A stretch of 64,000 nucleotides of DNA from assembly GCF_000002075.1 (NCBI RefSeq), contig NW_004797345.1, forward strand, positions 1,180,023 to 1,244,022. Direction: 5' to 3'. Source of the stretch: Aplysia californica (lineage: Eukaryota; Mollusca; Gastropoda; Aplysiida; Aplysiidae). The translations under genes were made by a program, and so were the position numbers. The notes beneath the pieces were generated by a model that saw only the letters and a program-made list of their open reading frames with translations, did no database searches and was not told the origin of the DNA. Of the stretch, positions 12,201 to 23,214 are shown one piece after another; position 1 is the stretch's first letter; each line of letters opens with the position of its first letter.

Positions 12201-15200
12201 ATTTCTGTGTGGATTTTACTGAAAAACGTCGTTGATCAACAGCAGAAAACATGTAAATTTATAGTTTCCAAATGCCCAAAAATTTACAAACATGTGATTC
12301 AACCACACACCATGACACATATGACCACTGATCAGTGGAATATAATCCAGCCAGAGTGCGTCACAACTATTTCATTATGGTTACTTACATTTGCAAATAT
12401 TGCAGTCTTTACTAGCTGTGAACACAAATTTGTCGTCTGGAGTTATCACAACAGCTGTAACAGGTAAACTGTGTCCCCTGAAGACTCGCAGATCTTGCGG
12501 ACGGGGGCATGAGCACTGAAACGGGAAGAGAAAAAAAAGTAATGAAATAAGATAAAATTATGGGCATCAGATTCAATGGACATATATATTTCTTTGTCCT
12601 TCGTCCTTAAATCAAGCACATCCACACCCCCCCCCCCCCCCGCTCTCTCTCTCTGTCTCTCTCTCTCTCTCCCTCCCCATCGCTGAGCGATGGAGAAAAA
12701 CACATAACAGGCAGAAAACAAACAGAAACAAGTGAGGTTGAGAAGAAGCTGAATCCAAAAAAAAAACCATTGTAAAAAGGAATTCAACTTTCATTCCAAG
12801 ACAAATTTCACATACTTTCGTTTTGTGGATATTTTCTGAAATCATATAGAAATTCAAAAAGCATCACTGAGAAATGGTTTTCACAAAAATTAGAAAAGAA
12901 TCGATGCAAACTGAATTTTAGAATCAAATTAAATTTAAAACAATATACAAATAATAATTGTTTAACAATAAAAAGGGTAACTACACATTGTACGAAAGTC
13001 ATTCTTTACTATGTTTCAAATTTCAATCTCTTTATCATCAATATTGTAATCTAACAAATTTTCAAGACTTTCCTTTAAGTAAGTGTCTTACGGCACATAC
13101 AACAAATTTCAAGTATTTTGACTAATTGAGACGTATGTGTGAACAAACACTGACAATGACAAGCAAAAAAAAAGCTTTTATACTCACAGTGTCTGCAACT
13201 TCTTTTGTCAGTTTTCCAGCCTGCTCAGACTGAAAAAAATAATTTATTTAACATTATATTATTTCAGTGTCAATATCATCATATAATTCACAAGAATGTG
13301 AAATCGCAACAAGTTTTCAAATAATAATGTTTAATGTCATTACGACTGATGAAACGCCATGTTCAACATTCCTGGAGTCTATCTGAATATAGATTTACAT
13401 AATCATTCCAGAAAAGCTCCCAATTTCCTGATGCGCAAAATTTAACAACAGACTGCATACCTACTTTAATATTTGAAAAAGAATTACCTAAAAATTTCGA
13501 CAATACAAAAAAACATGCCAAAACATGAGTAACTAGGCAACCTGTAACAAAAACTTAGAAAATCTGCCAGTTAAAAATATCCTACATAAAGAAAAAAAAA
13601 AGTCCTATCACTTTGAATGAGATATTGGCTGTCCATGTCCTCACTTCTTAAAGAAGGAATTATGATAAACACAAGTGTACAGTACATTTTTCACAACAGA
13701 AATAAACAAAGCAACAACAAAAATGTATATCAACTGGGTCTGAGGGTAATTTTTCTTCAGATGAGGGACCGTTCACAAATGACATCACTAAAATTTGGCC
13801 AAAAATGACCCCCCCCCCCCATCTTTCCCAGGTCCAATTTAACTGTGTTAATTGTGTTTGCCAAGAAAACGTGGTACATAACATTTTTTCTTCCTCTCTT
13901 TTCTTTTCTCACAACCTTTTAGGACATCATGGGTTGATGTCAACTTTGTAAGGACCCCCCCTCAGCTGATGTCATTAGTGAACGCTCCCTAACCCAACAA
14001 ATGTTTGGATACCACAAACAAAAGAAAAAAAAATGCTTTTGCTCACAAGTATATGAAACGATTCTAATATCTGAATAAAGCAGACGAATTAATCAAGGAA
14101 AGGAACACTTACAATATCATGCTGCAAACGACTTGAAACTGCTTGTTTAACAGCATCCTCATCTTCAATATTTTCTGCCTCTGAAAGATAGAAAAAACTC
14201 AGTTACAACATTTTACTAGAAGGTATCTAATGGCAACATATTAAAGATAATTTAGTATGAGATCTGAGCCTAAACAAATTATTCATATCCACTAACATAG
14301 ACACTCAGTCAAGGCATAATTTACCACATACAAAAGTCGAGGGTACAACATGATGAACTTTTTTTTTTTTTTAAACTCTTGACTTGCATTATACAGAAAC
14401 TGAGAACTCATTTGACCTTTTCTTTAAAGTAAGTGAGCACATACCTTCATTCTCTAGCTGAGACAAATACTCTTTGGCAAGACGCAAACGTTTTTGTTGT
14501 GGTGTTTCTTCCTCATCCTCATCTGAGCTGTAGAATTTTCCTCTAGTTTCTGTTGCTTCATTACTGCTGAAGGAAAAGGCCGTATGGCAGTGAAAGCTGT
14601 GTGTTAGTAAGAGTATGGTCATATAAGTGCTAAAGATTATAGGTTTTACAAGAGGGTCATATACAAAGAAAAGGAGAGATAAAGACAATATGAAAAAAAC
14701 TTATTGGAAGAAAAGGAGAAAGTTGATCAATCCACTATCCCTTCTGCTATACTTTTCAAAAACTTGAGTTAAGTGAGGAGAGAACAGTGGAAAGGCAGAA
14801 ATAGCACAGAAATACAGTCTTCATAAACAGAGACATCACCACTGAAAATAAGAAAAAAGGGAAAAGATACTTGGACTTCCTTCTGAAAAGGAAGAAAGAG
14901 TGAAAAAGTGACTGTGTATAACAGGGAGGAAATTGGGTAAGAAAAGAGGGAGGGACTGTGAAAGTAGCAGAGATTGACATTGAAAATACAAAGGAATAAA
15001 AAGGGCCTTTAGAGAGGTACAAAACTAACACCAACAAGTGAGTTGAAAAGAAAGACAGACTTCTGAGCACAACCTTCAAATTGCAACCTCAGTGCTTTCT
15101 TGTCCTATTTCCATTTTAATAACAGTGAAACCAGTTCATAACAAAGAGTGAGCGTAAGAAAAGGCCACATTTTCAATGCTTTAAAAAAAGTGAAAATTGG

Positions 15201-18200
15201 ACAAGAAAGCACTGAGGTCACGAAATATGGGCATTTGATGGTATTTTCACAAAATCATACTGAAGTTCTAAACCATCATTCAAAACACAAAGTTTTACTC
15301 ATTAAGAAAAGATTGTCACATTAGATGTTAAAATTATATTAAATTCAACGGTAAAAATTGTACTATCATTAATATCTTCTGTAGTACATGTATTACTGGG
15401 TTTCTACAACTATTGTATAATATAACTATAGACTAGGACCTTTAAAATGAGGAAAACAGATATGAGTGCTTCATTATTTCATATGATTAACATCACTTAG
15501 CTGTGGGATGCCAAACTTTAAGTGTAATAACGTGACCAAAAACTATATGTAAGCCCAACTCGGGTGAAACGAGAAATAAAAGACAGCAACTCAGTACACT
15601 ATAATACATTTCTAGCAGCCTTTGAAGAAGAAGAATGGAGGAAAAAATCAATAATGCTCATCCAACAGGGGATGTGTGGTCCTGATCTGAGATGAAATAG
15701 AAGTTCCCATGATTATAAAAATTCAGGGAGACAACACATGCTGTGACAAGAGGCAAGATTAATATAACATCTGCCTTTTCCACAGGATACCTCATGTTAC
15801 TGACAATCGCTCACTCACCTGTCAACATCAGAATCACTTTCAACCTCCTCAGACAAAGCCTTTTGATTTTTCAAGCCTTTCTTTTTCCCTAAGCTTTTCT
15901 GATCCTGCGAATATGAGAAAAAGCAAAACTCTTTAATGGAGACTGATTACACAGTTGAACTTGACCTGGACAGCCACTCACTATCTGAAAGAAAAGTGGT
16001 TGTCTTAGACGGGTGGGTGTTAGGGACAGTGTCATTATATAATAATATGTAAAAAATGTGTGTGTGTGTGGGGGGGGGGGGGGGGGGGTCCTTTATTTAT
16101 TGTTTTGTTTTAGTAGCTTTTTTAAGCACTGGCAACACAATTAGATCATATATAAGTGCCAAAGGTTAGAGGTGTTACAAAAGAGTAAAAAACATTAAAA
16201 AGGAGAGATATAACAACAGAGGTTTGATAGGAAAGGAGTTAACTACACCAGAGCACCTGCAAACCACCTGCTGGTCATTTGTATGAAGAATAACAATTGC
16301 ATGATCTCTTCAGTTACAGTAAAAGAACACTGTATATACCCAGTGCCTTGGGGGAAATAAATGGATCAAGAACATATTAAAAGTCCTGGAAATAGCTGAT
16401 AGGCGTGCACATCACACTTATATACTTTGAACTATTACTATTTCACTGTCAAAACACAGGTTCCCCGGGCAATGCCACTGACAGAAGTGACTTTGTGCTG
16501 CTGAGGCTAGAGAGGTAAGTAGAGAAAGCCTGATTCCTTATTCGAATTTCTCTGTTGACATCCACCCCTTGGCGCTCACATGACCGTTTGCAGTTGCAAG
16601 CGCCGTAAAAACTTTACTAAAATTAAAACATAAACATTTAAAATGCGTTTGTATATCTTGAACACAACTTGATAAAATGCATTGAAACCAGTTTCTGGTT
16701 ATTTCTTAATTGAGAGAATGTTTATCGGACTGAAGAAAAAATTCCTGGGGAGGTGGATTCTTTCATTCGTACTTAATTTTGATGATAATTAGGATAAAAA
16801 ATAAATTCAGACTTCTCCAGAGCACATACAAAAAGAAGTTGCAGGGTAAACGAAACTATTTGTGGATTATTCGATAAGTCACACTCCCACTACTCCCATC
16901 AAGAAACCTTCACTACATACATGCAGGGAAAAAATTACATAAAATCAAAGTCTGCTCTGACAAAAAAAAACCTGTTCCTTTTTTAAATGGTTTTATAAGA
17001 AACACAAGTCACTGAACAGGGTAACGGCTATTTCAGCTTTTTCTTTAACAAAAATAAACGAAAGCCTCAGTGAGATGGAAGCATACACCTGCCAATGACT
17101 ACTTGACAAAAAATATGAGTTTTTCTCAGAAGTCTCCAAAAAAAATTTGAGTTGGGGGAAAAAAAATCAGTCTACACAACCCCAGTTAATTAAAATAGTC
17201 ATCATATTTTCAAAGGTAGGCTTAAGTCCCGCTGCAAACTGCTGCATTATTCATGTGTATTTGCATATCATTTACAATTGCTGTGCGCAAGAAAGAGTAT
17301 TTTCAGGGGGCTGGACAGGCCAGATTGTACTGTAGTAACAGAAAGGCAATTTCAGCTGGTAGGCAGTCACAGGGAGTAAGCAGTAATAGTAAAAAAGAAG
17401 ACGAGTAGTCTGTAGTAGTAAAAAAAGAAAAGTGAAGTTCGAAAATTATTATTATTTTAAATTACGAATTGACCATTTCTCCGAGTGCTCTGGAAAATAA
17501 ACTTAACCTCTATTTTTCCAAACGGTTTCCGTTCTCGAGATTTTTTTGTCATTTGCGAAATTTAGGCGCGATCTTTCATTCCGCCATTCTGTGACTGGGA
17601 AGGAGCATTTTTTGCATCGAATTCAATTTCTGGAGCAGAGAGCTAGATTTCTAGATCTAGAGATTTTTAAATGTCTTGAATATTTAGATACTTTAATTGT
17701 GGTTGCGGCAACATTCCCGGACTATACTTCATGGATGCTAAACTAATGCTGTGATAGCTAGCGTTGTGTCTTCTTCAAATCGATAACACTCGCTCACATC
17801 TACGAGTATGCAAGTGCGATGTAAGTGTAAGGCACAGTAAAGCGATGTGGTGTGCTGGCAAGATGCTGGTATCACGCACCAGCAATCGGCACAAGTGCAA
17901 TCGCTGGATATAGATCTAGTGAGTGAGAGGAAGCAAGATAAAGCTGTCATCATCTTTCTTCTCAATTTACGTAGTGTACAGCAGTACAGCATCCGAATCA
18001 ATCTGGGCGGAAGAAAGGTGCTGCACAATCACAGACAACCGAACCTAACAGTTCTCGGCTACCCAGTTCTGCAAGTTGCAAAGAAAATAAATCTAGATCT
18101 AATCCGAGTCGGTAGGCTGCTGGCTGCCGTCGTGTGGTCATGTTGCCACCGTGAATGACAACAAAGTGGGAATCCCTCAAATGACGTCAAACAAGACGGC

Positions 18201-21200
18201 TGTTCCTATAAATATTGGCCAATGGCGTATAGTTGTCGTTCTCTAATTCTAATTATCCACCTGTCTCACACACACACACACCCACACAGTAAACACACCA
18301 CACATCATACCATATAGATCTACACGCGGGATACTCCATTCGCAAATAACCAACAAATCTCGAGAACGGAAACTGTTCGGAGAAATAGAGTTCAAGTTTA
18401 TTTTCCCGAGCAAAGGGAGAAATAGATCTAGAATCTAGATCTAGAGCCAGCCTAAAAGTAAATCTAGACTTCTAGAATCTAGATCTGGGCCCTATAGGCT
18501 AAATTATAAATTAGGCCTACTTTGATATCGAAGTCGCTAGACTGCTAGTCTAGCCGTACTAAACTTAGATCTAGGTTTGGCCTTGCCGACTCACACCTGT
18601 TAAGTACACAGGTCTCATTAGATCTAGATCTAGTAATTATTCAGGTTCAGATACATGCAAGTCAGTAAGGCACCTTTTGGTTTTGTCTGAAATACGATAC
18701 TTCAGGCATTGCAAACTAAAAATTTCATTTACAATTCAGCCATCAATATAAAGTACGGTTAGCCTGACAGTCTAGCCGTCCTTAAGTACAGCTAGCCTGG
18801 CTGGTTACCCGTACTTAAGTACGGCTAGCCAAGAAGTCTAGCCGTACTTAAGTACGGCTAGACTGCCAGTCTAGCCGTACTTATCTTAGGCCCTATTAAC
18901 ATTAGAAAACAGGAGGTTTAAAATAACATGCACTGTCATAAAGGCACCTGGTTTCGTCTCAAATACAAATACTTTAGGTAAGTCCTGCAAACTAAAAATT
19001 TATATTTACAATTCAGGAGGCCTATTTTTTTTCGAAGTGACTATTTCTCCGAACGTTCGGAGAAATAGTGCCGATCTTTATTTCTCCGAACGGTTTCCGG
19101 CTTCCGCTCTGGTCGTGATTGTTTGCCTATTTGCGAGAGTTCGGCGCCAACTTTCATTCCGTCATTCTGCGAGGTCTGGGAAGGAGCAAATCAAAGGTGG
19201 TATCTGTTCTCAGCTTCCCCTCCGGCCGTGTGCCCACTGGTTTAGCGAGGCGGGTACTGCCTGAGGCACCCGAGAGACGGAGAAATTTGACCCTCTTTTC
19301 TATTGAGTGGACGGTTATCGTCCATTAAAAAAAAAACCGGAGCAAATTTTTGGGTTTAGATCTATTTCAATTTTCAAGAGCTAGATCTAGTCTAGAGATT
19401 TTTAGATGAGTGTAAAAACGTGAAAAAGAAAGGTTTCACAACAGAATGAAATCAAAACTAGAACAGCCCAGAAACAACCACAACAATTAACAAATAAGGG
19501 CGTGTGTCCACCTGTCCGAAGAAGATTGACCGTTTTAACCCTAAATGTGCGTAATTTGTTTTTAAAAAGTACAGGATATTGCATGGAAATTATGGAATCA
19601 CACACAGGGGGCCTGCCAGTGTCAGTACATGTAATTGGTTTTGGTGGAACGCTCTAACATAGCACATTTAAATCTATACAGGTATATATATTTAGAATCT
19701 AATGAAGGTAGGAACATCAAATTAAATGACGTTACACAATACCTTTTGTAGGAACATCAAATTAAATGACGTTACACTATACAACCCCCCCCCCTTTTCC
19801 CCAACAAAAAAAATTAATAGAAAAACAACACATCAGAACAATAACAAGAAAAAAAAATACACACCAACAAAATATAACACCACAAAGAGGGAAAAATAAA
19901 CGAAAAATAAAAGAGGAACAGCAATACAAATCGTATGTAACTGTAACGTATTCAACAAATCAACGTGGTGACAACAAGTGAGAAAGAGACGAAGTGAAGC
20001 TAAGTGAACTTTCTTTCAAAAGTAAAGAGTTTCATTTTCTTTTCTTTTTTTTTGACTTTTTCGGGGACCAAAAAATCGAGCCACGATTGATTGGTCGCGG
20101 CCTCGACAAACGCAGATGCTAGCTCTATGTGTCGTTATCAATAACCCTCCATAGATCTAGATCTAGACAGCTCACGAGTGAACGCAACACATTAAGTTTA
20201 AGAGCAGCACCCTTCATAGGCCACACGTCATATCTGTAGCGAAAAACTGTTTGGAACTGTAGCATTTCTTTATATAAATACGGACATTTTTTGGACCGAT
20301 TGAACCATATTGTATACGAACAATCTTTGGTAGGCCTATAATATAATTATAGATCTATATTTTATTTTTATTATCCGAAATATGCGGGAAAGGGTGTGAT
20401 TTCAGAGTGTTCGGAGAAATAGTGCCCAGCTTTATTTTCCCGAACGTTCGGAGAAATAGTGCCGGGTATTTTAAACCAAGTGACGCGGTGGCAATTGACA
20501 AAAATTGACGCTCTTTTGCGTTTGTGGGTAGAAATAGCTTATTGTGCTTGGAGTGCTCGGTGTTGTTCGTTCGCGTCTCTGTCCCTCTGTGTGTGTGTGT
20601 GTTTGTGTGTGTGTCTTTTCCTGACCCCCGTCCTCCGATTGATGTTCCCCAATATAAAGTGAATTTCTGCTTGAGTTTGTGAGTGTTTGTGACCTTCTAC
20701 TTCTAGAATTGCCTGTGTTGGTTCTACACCAAAGTGTAGGCTAAGGCTAGCCTAGATCTAGGCCTACGTCTCATTGAAAACACGCCAAGTTGGTACCGTA
20801 GCTCTAGACTAGATGCTCGTCCCATGAAATTATTGAAAACAAATTTATCCATTACACATACATTATGTATAGTGCTAAAGATAGTGTTGTTTTCAGACTT
20901 GACACCGCTTCATTCGGTGGCAATTAACAAAAAGTCAATTTTTGTCAATTGCCACCGCGTCACTCGGTGGCAATTGACGCTACCTTTTTTTATAGTCAGT
21001 CTAGCCATCATATTAAGAATAAGTACGGCTAGCCCAGCTGTCTAGCTTAAGTACAGCTAGCCAACCAGTCTTGCCGTACTTAACCCTCGTAGCGCTTACC
21101 GGAAGCGCTGAGCGAGCTCCGTGCCAGGCTCGCTTAGCCTTGACCGTTCGTGACCTGCCCCGGAGCGCTGGCCGCGCCGTTTGAGGCCCATGCGGGGAAT

Positions 21201-22460
21201 GTTATTGTTTCATTTTGTATCTTGACAGTATGCACGCATACATTCACCAAAACCCTAGACAATTTATAAATGGAAGAGGCTAGCCGTACTTAATGACGGC
21301 TAGACTGGCAGTCTAGCCGTATTTATTCTTAATATGATGGCTCGACTGACCATTTACAAAAAATAGGCCTACTGAATTGTATATACATTTTTAGTGTGCA
21401 GTACCTAAAGTATTTGTATTTGAGACGAAACCAGGTGCCTTAATGACAGTGTATGTATTTTAAACCTCCTGTTTTCTAATGTTAATAGGGCCTAAGATAA
21501 GTACAGCAAGACTGGCAGTGGTTCGTAATGGAGGCATACGTCTCATTCAAAACATGCCAAGTTGGTAGCTCTAGATGTTCATCCATTCCAATGAAATTAT
21601 AGAAGAAATTGACCCACTTAGACATGAGGAGCTCGAAAGGATATAGATCTAGTCAGGAAACAAGACTTCCATTTTTCTATACAAGATATTTCAAATGTCA
21701 AATGAGCTTGATTTTGTATGAAATGATACTACCTGACAAAAAATAAGCTTGTTTGATAGTTTTGAATACCATTGTGCAGGTACAAAGAACAATTTGAGTG
21801 TATAACATTCGTAAATTGACCTAAATTATCCCCTTTCGAACCTCAGGTCATTCATACAAGTACAAGAGCGTCCAGAAAGGTTATTCAAATGGGCGTAACT
21901 ACTCGTAATGTCTTAGTCTTATCAGCTTGTGAGAGGTGGTTATTCATGTGTTTGTAACACTTTATAAAATAGAAAGCTATGATGAAGGATAAAGCATTAT
22001 TTTCATCATCGGTTAACACACTCCCACGGTATGGCGAAAACACACGTTTCCCGACGCGCGCGCTGTTAACCAACAGTACTGTACACACTGAGTGATCCCG
22101 GCGGCCTGTCCGGCACGTCCGATATAGAGATCTAGGCCTAATAATAATCGGTTGCTGATAAGATACGCATCTGGGCACAGACGCAGGATAAGAGTTAAGT
22201 ACGGCTAGCCTCTTCCTTTTGACTTTTGATATATGCGTTTGATATATACTTCTAGAGTCTAGATTTATTTTGTCATTTAATTCAGTCAACACTAGATCTA
22301 GAATCTAGATTCTATTACTATTAATTATTATGTTATATGTTGAACAGTACACAGTCATTGCCTGTCAGCCTGAAGTCTAAATCAAAATGTGAGACCTGGT
22401 TATACAAACCTTTGCTTGAAATTTTCTTTTCTTTGTCTTTGGATTCACAAAGAAAGGCAT
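3204..22460 (-). CDS. RRP9: RRP9 / U3-55K, U3 snoRNP WD40 protein, 14 coding exons
   Basis: U3 small nucleolar RNA-interacting protein 2. In the known family it binds the box B/C motif of U3 snoRNA and joins the U3 C/D snoRNP in the nucleolar SSU processome for 18S rRNA maturation. Coding exons in transcript order: 22460-22410, 15904-15819, 14566-14445, 14180-14113, 13229-13188, 12515-12389, 11756-11632, 11335-11243, 9914-9814, 8617-8483, 7765-7703, 6042-5903, 4224-4145, 3422-3204. All have AG acceptors and GT donors, and phases agree throughout (1452 bp, 483 residues; human protein 475). The N-terminus is basic (MPFFVNPKTKKRKFQAK), then acidic with the family-like stretch TPQQKRLRLAKEYLSQLENE. 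A seven-blade WD40 domain follows (about 130-450) with LRVFRGHSLPVTAVVITPDD, KVWSVDELAYVETLYGH and HIWKIPEDSQLLFYGHEGSI. The signature GVGQEHRLGRWWRLKDAKNG lies near the end. The tail is Ser/Asp/Glu-rich, unlike the short human tail. The 17-codon first exon is the least certain part: it was chosen because it is basic, ends in phase 0 at a GT donor and has A at -3. Confidence 0.93.
3511..3828. mobile_element. TTAA-flanked MITE (CTCTTTATC family), copy 1
   Basis: Bounded by TTAACTCTTTATCTCCGC and ATAAAGAGTTAA. Interior aligns end to end with 10832-11118 (TTGGCAACTGCCAAAA, GTAAAGGAATGTGCC). The TTAA target suggests piggyBac-type mobility. RRP9 intron 13. Confidence 0.75.
4308..4735 (-). mobile_element. 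RTE-like LINE remnant, C-terminal part of pol
   Basis: The minus strand encodes a decayed C-terminal segment of a LINE polyprotein: PILLYRCEAWTI, MEATELWFIRHM, NEKVLVEANCR, DIRKRQAKFIGHTMQKEALE and KAEWRSMIAHASMQ. This order (LLYGCEAW, EATEMWFLRRM, IRKRQLKFFGH, W..MVA) is the familiar tail of RTE-type endonuclease-reverse transcriptases. Several in-frame stops are present (for example in the second and last thirds), so this is an old fragment. Plus-strand open frames over the same bases are shadows. It sits in RRP9 intron 13. Confidence 0.75.
4806..5700 (+). mobile_element. tRNA-derived SINE-2 with L2-type tail, split by SINE-1
   Basis: tRNA-like head (GGTTTCATGGTTAGACTCTC, GGGCTCGAATAAC), body CACTTCACCAAGATGGAAAG. 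After the SINE-1 insertion the tail ATGGATATGCGCTATATAAA and ATTATTATAA resumes from 5544. The tail resembles that of the LINE ending at 46671. Confidence 0.65.
5003..5531 (-). mobile_element. Long tRNA-derived SINE (SINE-1), copy 2, with 12-bp TSD
   Basis: Minus-strand head GTGGCCTAGAGGTTAAGG (A box) and GGTTCGAATCC (B box). Body about 530 bp, hairpin tail CGGCGCTCGCAACTGCATAA and an A-rich end. Flanked by GACAAGTGTTTG at 4991-5002 and 5532-5543. Inserted into an older SINE-2 copy. Open frames here encode no known protein. Confidence 0.9.
6330..7561. mobile_element. hAT-type MITE, 1.23 kb, with 8-bp TSD
   Basis: Ends CAGGGTTGG...CCAACCCTG are inverted and flanked by identical GATACAAG (6322-6329 and 7562-7569), the 8-bp duplication typical of hAT. 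The interior is AT-rich, dominated by TGATTTAAATCA-type motifs, and contains three consecutive copies of a unit of about 280 bp (starting near 6330, 6628 and 6886), each with TTCAGAATTCCTTTCCTTGG and AAAGTCTGCTTTCCCCC-like cores. No coding potential. It sits in RRP9 intron 12, between exons 7703-7765 and 5903-6042. Confidence 0.85.
10666..10830 (-). repeat. SINE-S dispersed repeat copy
   Basis: TTTTACAGCATTTGCAACAC, CATACAAGTGCTGAAGATTA, GTTACAAGAGAGTAACAAAC and CACACCAGAACACC. Adjoins the TTAA MITE at 10832. Confidence 0.75.
10832..11118. mobile_element. TTAA-flanked MITE (CTCTTTATC family), copy 2
   Basis: Bounded by TTAACTCTTTATCTCCG and CGGGATAAAGAGTTAA, with interior TCGGCAACTGCCGAAAA and GTAAAGGAATGTGCCCGAG as in copy 1. 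It abuts the end of a SINE-S copy. Confidence 0.78.
12068..12321 (+). mobile_element. GTGGTGGAATCAGG DNA-transposon family, short copy
   Basis: Left GTGTGGCATCGTGGTGAAGT and right TTCAACCACACACCATGACAC fit the family ends; interior AAATACATTTCTGTGTGGAT aligns with 47573-47976. Ends 67 bases from RRP9 exon 12389-12515. Confidence 0.6.
12627..12672 (+). repeat. poly(C) plus (TC)n tract
   Basis: A C run followed by CT repeats in RRP9 intron 5. Confidence 0.9.
13764..13990. mobile_element. Small MITE with 23-bp inverted ends
   Basis: AGGGACCGTTCACAAATGAC on the left mirrors GTCATTAGTGAACGCTCCCT on the right. No convincing target duplication. RRP9 intron 4. Confidence 0.6.
14595..14720 (-). repeat. 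SINE-S copy with internal deletion
   Basis: TTAGTAAGAGTATGGTCATA lacks the usual 5' stem arm; ATAAGTGCTAAAGATTATAG and the GGAGAGATAAAGACAAT part follow. Confidence 0.6.
15086..15218. mobile_element. Small MITE / fold-back with 20-bp ends
   Basis: ACCTCAGTGCTTTCTTGTCC and GGACAAGAAAGCACTGAGGT are exact inverse copies 93 bases apart. RRP9 intron 2. Confidence 0.6.
16050..16089 (+). repeat. (TG)n plus poly(G) tract
   Basis: GTGTGTGTGT followed by about 20 G, RRP9 intron 1. Confidence 0.9.
16109..16268 (-). repeat. SINE-S dispersed repeat copy
   Basis: TTAAGCACTGGCAACACAAT, TATAAGTGCCAAAGGTTAGA and AGGTTTGATAGGAAAGGAGT. RRP9 intron 1. Confidence 0.7.
16568..16622 (+). mobile_element. SINE-1 3' tail fragment
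   Basis: GGCGCTCACATGACCGTTTG followed by CAGTTGCAAGCGCCGTAAAA; the tail hairpin alone, plus orientation. RRP9 intron 1. Confidence 0.5.
17470..18425. mobile_element. Inverted-repeat element, 0.95 kb, RRP9 intron 1
   Basis: The left arm (TTTCTCCGAGTGCTCTGGAA, TTTCCGTTCTCGAGATTT) mirrors the right arm at 18340-18425 over about 85 bp. Family motif is TTCGGAGAAATAG. The minus strand at 18142 offers ATGACCACACGACGG after a CRE-like TGACGTCA and a CCAAT box, but that frame is not RRP9-like. No transposase. Confidence 0.65.
19040..20461. mobile_element. TTCGGAGAAATAG-family element nested in 18861-21519
   Basis: Left CTATTTCTCCGAACGTTCGG mirrors right CGAACGTTCGGAGAAATAG. Inside the left end, ATTCCGTCATTCTGCGAG and TGGGAAGGAGCA repeat sequence from the 17470-18425 element, so the two are relatives. 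Confidence 0.6.
19707..19778 (+). repeat. 41-bp tandem duplication
   Basis: GTAGGAACATCAAATTAAAT and GACGTTACAC occur twice in a row with one substitution. Confidence 0.8.
20479..20963. mobile_element. GTGACGCGGTGGCAATTG inverted-repeat element
   Basis: GTGACGCGGTGGCAATTGAC and the AAAAATTGAC that follows are exactly inverted at 20933-20963. It follows the previous element after 17 bases. Confidence 0.6.
20993..21350. mobile_element. GTCAGTCTAGCC inverted-repeat element
   Basis: Arms of about 38 bp (GTCAGTCTAGCCATCATATT near 20996 and its inverse near 21348). A lone piggyBac-like left end (TTAACCCTCGTAGCGCTTAC, 21080) lies inside. Confidence 0.5.
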
Positions 22461-22640
22461 ACTTTACGTTGCTCTCGAACCTCAATCTTTCAATAAAACT
22501 TATTTGATCTAGCACACACACCACAAAGGAACGCAGTGAAATCAGAGAGACCCACGAGTTGGAGAGAGTGTGTCGATAGACGAACGAAAGTTGACACTTC
22601 CTGTTTATGATGTCGTCAAAAATTATAAAACATGGAACAA
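22461..22640 (-). promoter_or_regulatory. Probable RRP9 5' UTR and core promoter
   Basis: Sequence just upstream of the inferred RRP9 start codon. An ETS-type CAGGAAGT reads on the minus strand at 22596-22603, a motif common in promoters of housekeeping ribosome-biogenesis genes. No clear TATA box is seen. The transcription start is not determinable from sequence alone, and the call depends on exon 1 at 22410-22460 being correct. Confidence 0.35.
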
Positions 22641-23214
22641 AGTATCGACTATAGACTTAACGTAAGAAAATCCGTGTGAAGAAGTTAAAAAACTACTTTA
22701 ACCTGATTGAAGTCATAATATATGATAATATAGATAATAGATGATACTTCTATTACAAATTTGATGTTTTTGAAGCTGATACTTTTCTTATCTAAAGTAT
22801 TAAAACTTCGAATACTTCAACTACCACGGACTCGATTAATAGTACGCTCTTGTTCTTGTAAAGTTATATTTCATGTCAAATGACCACCACAGAATTCTAC
22901 CGTGCAAAAGATCAAAATAACGTTATCTTCACCTTTCACATTTTCGCCCTTTATGAATTAATTACTTAAACTGTAGGCTATAATTTCATATTCAACTAAA
23001 AATCTAGCATTGATAAAAACTTAACACGTGTTGCTTTTTTTCTTCACACTGTTACTCTAAATTCAAGGGGGAAAAAACTCTGCTTATAGAGTCTAGAACA
23101 AAGTTTTGTCGTACCCAAGAAGCTTACAGTGATGTGTTCGTCTTTGACAAAATTGACAGCCTTCGCCCTTTTAACATGCTATGTTCATAACATCAGGTTT
23201 TTGTCAAGAGACAA

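Larger units (their letters stand above)
18861..21519. mobile_element. Large inverted-repeat composite, 2.66 kb, RRP9 intron 1
   Basis: About 165-bp arms: 18861-19028 (CTTATCTTAGGCCCTATTAA, GGCACCTGGTTTCGTCTCAA) mirrors 21359-21519. Three smaller inverted-repeat elements lie inside. A third, direct arm-like copy is at 18640-18770. Non-coding. Confidence 0.68.

Noticed and set aside
17998-18180. Frame MTTRRQPAAYRLGLD... with CRE, CCAAT and AT-rich upstream, as RRP9 exon 1
   Set aside because: No in-phase good donor, no RRP9-like basic stretch, and it lies in an inverted-repeat element. The exon at 22410-22460 fits phase and composition better.
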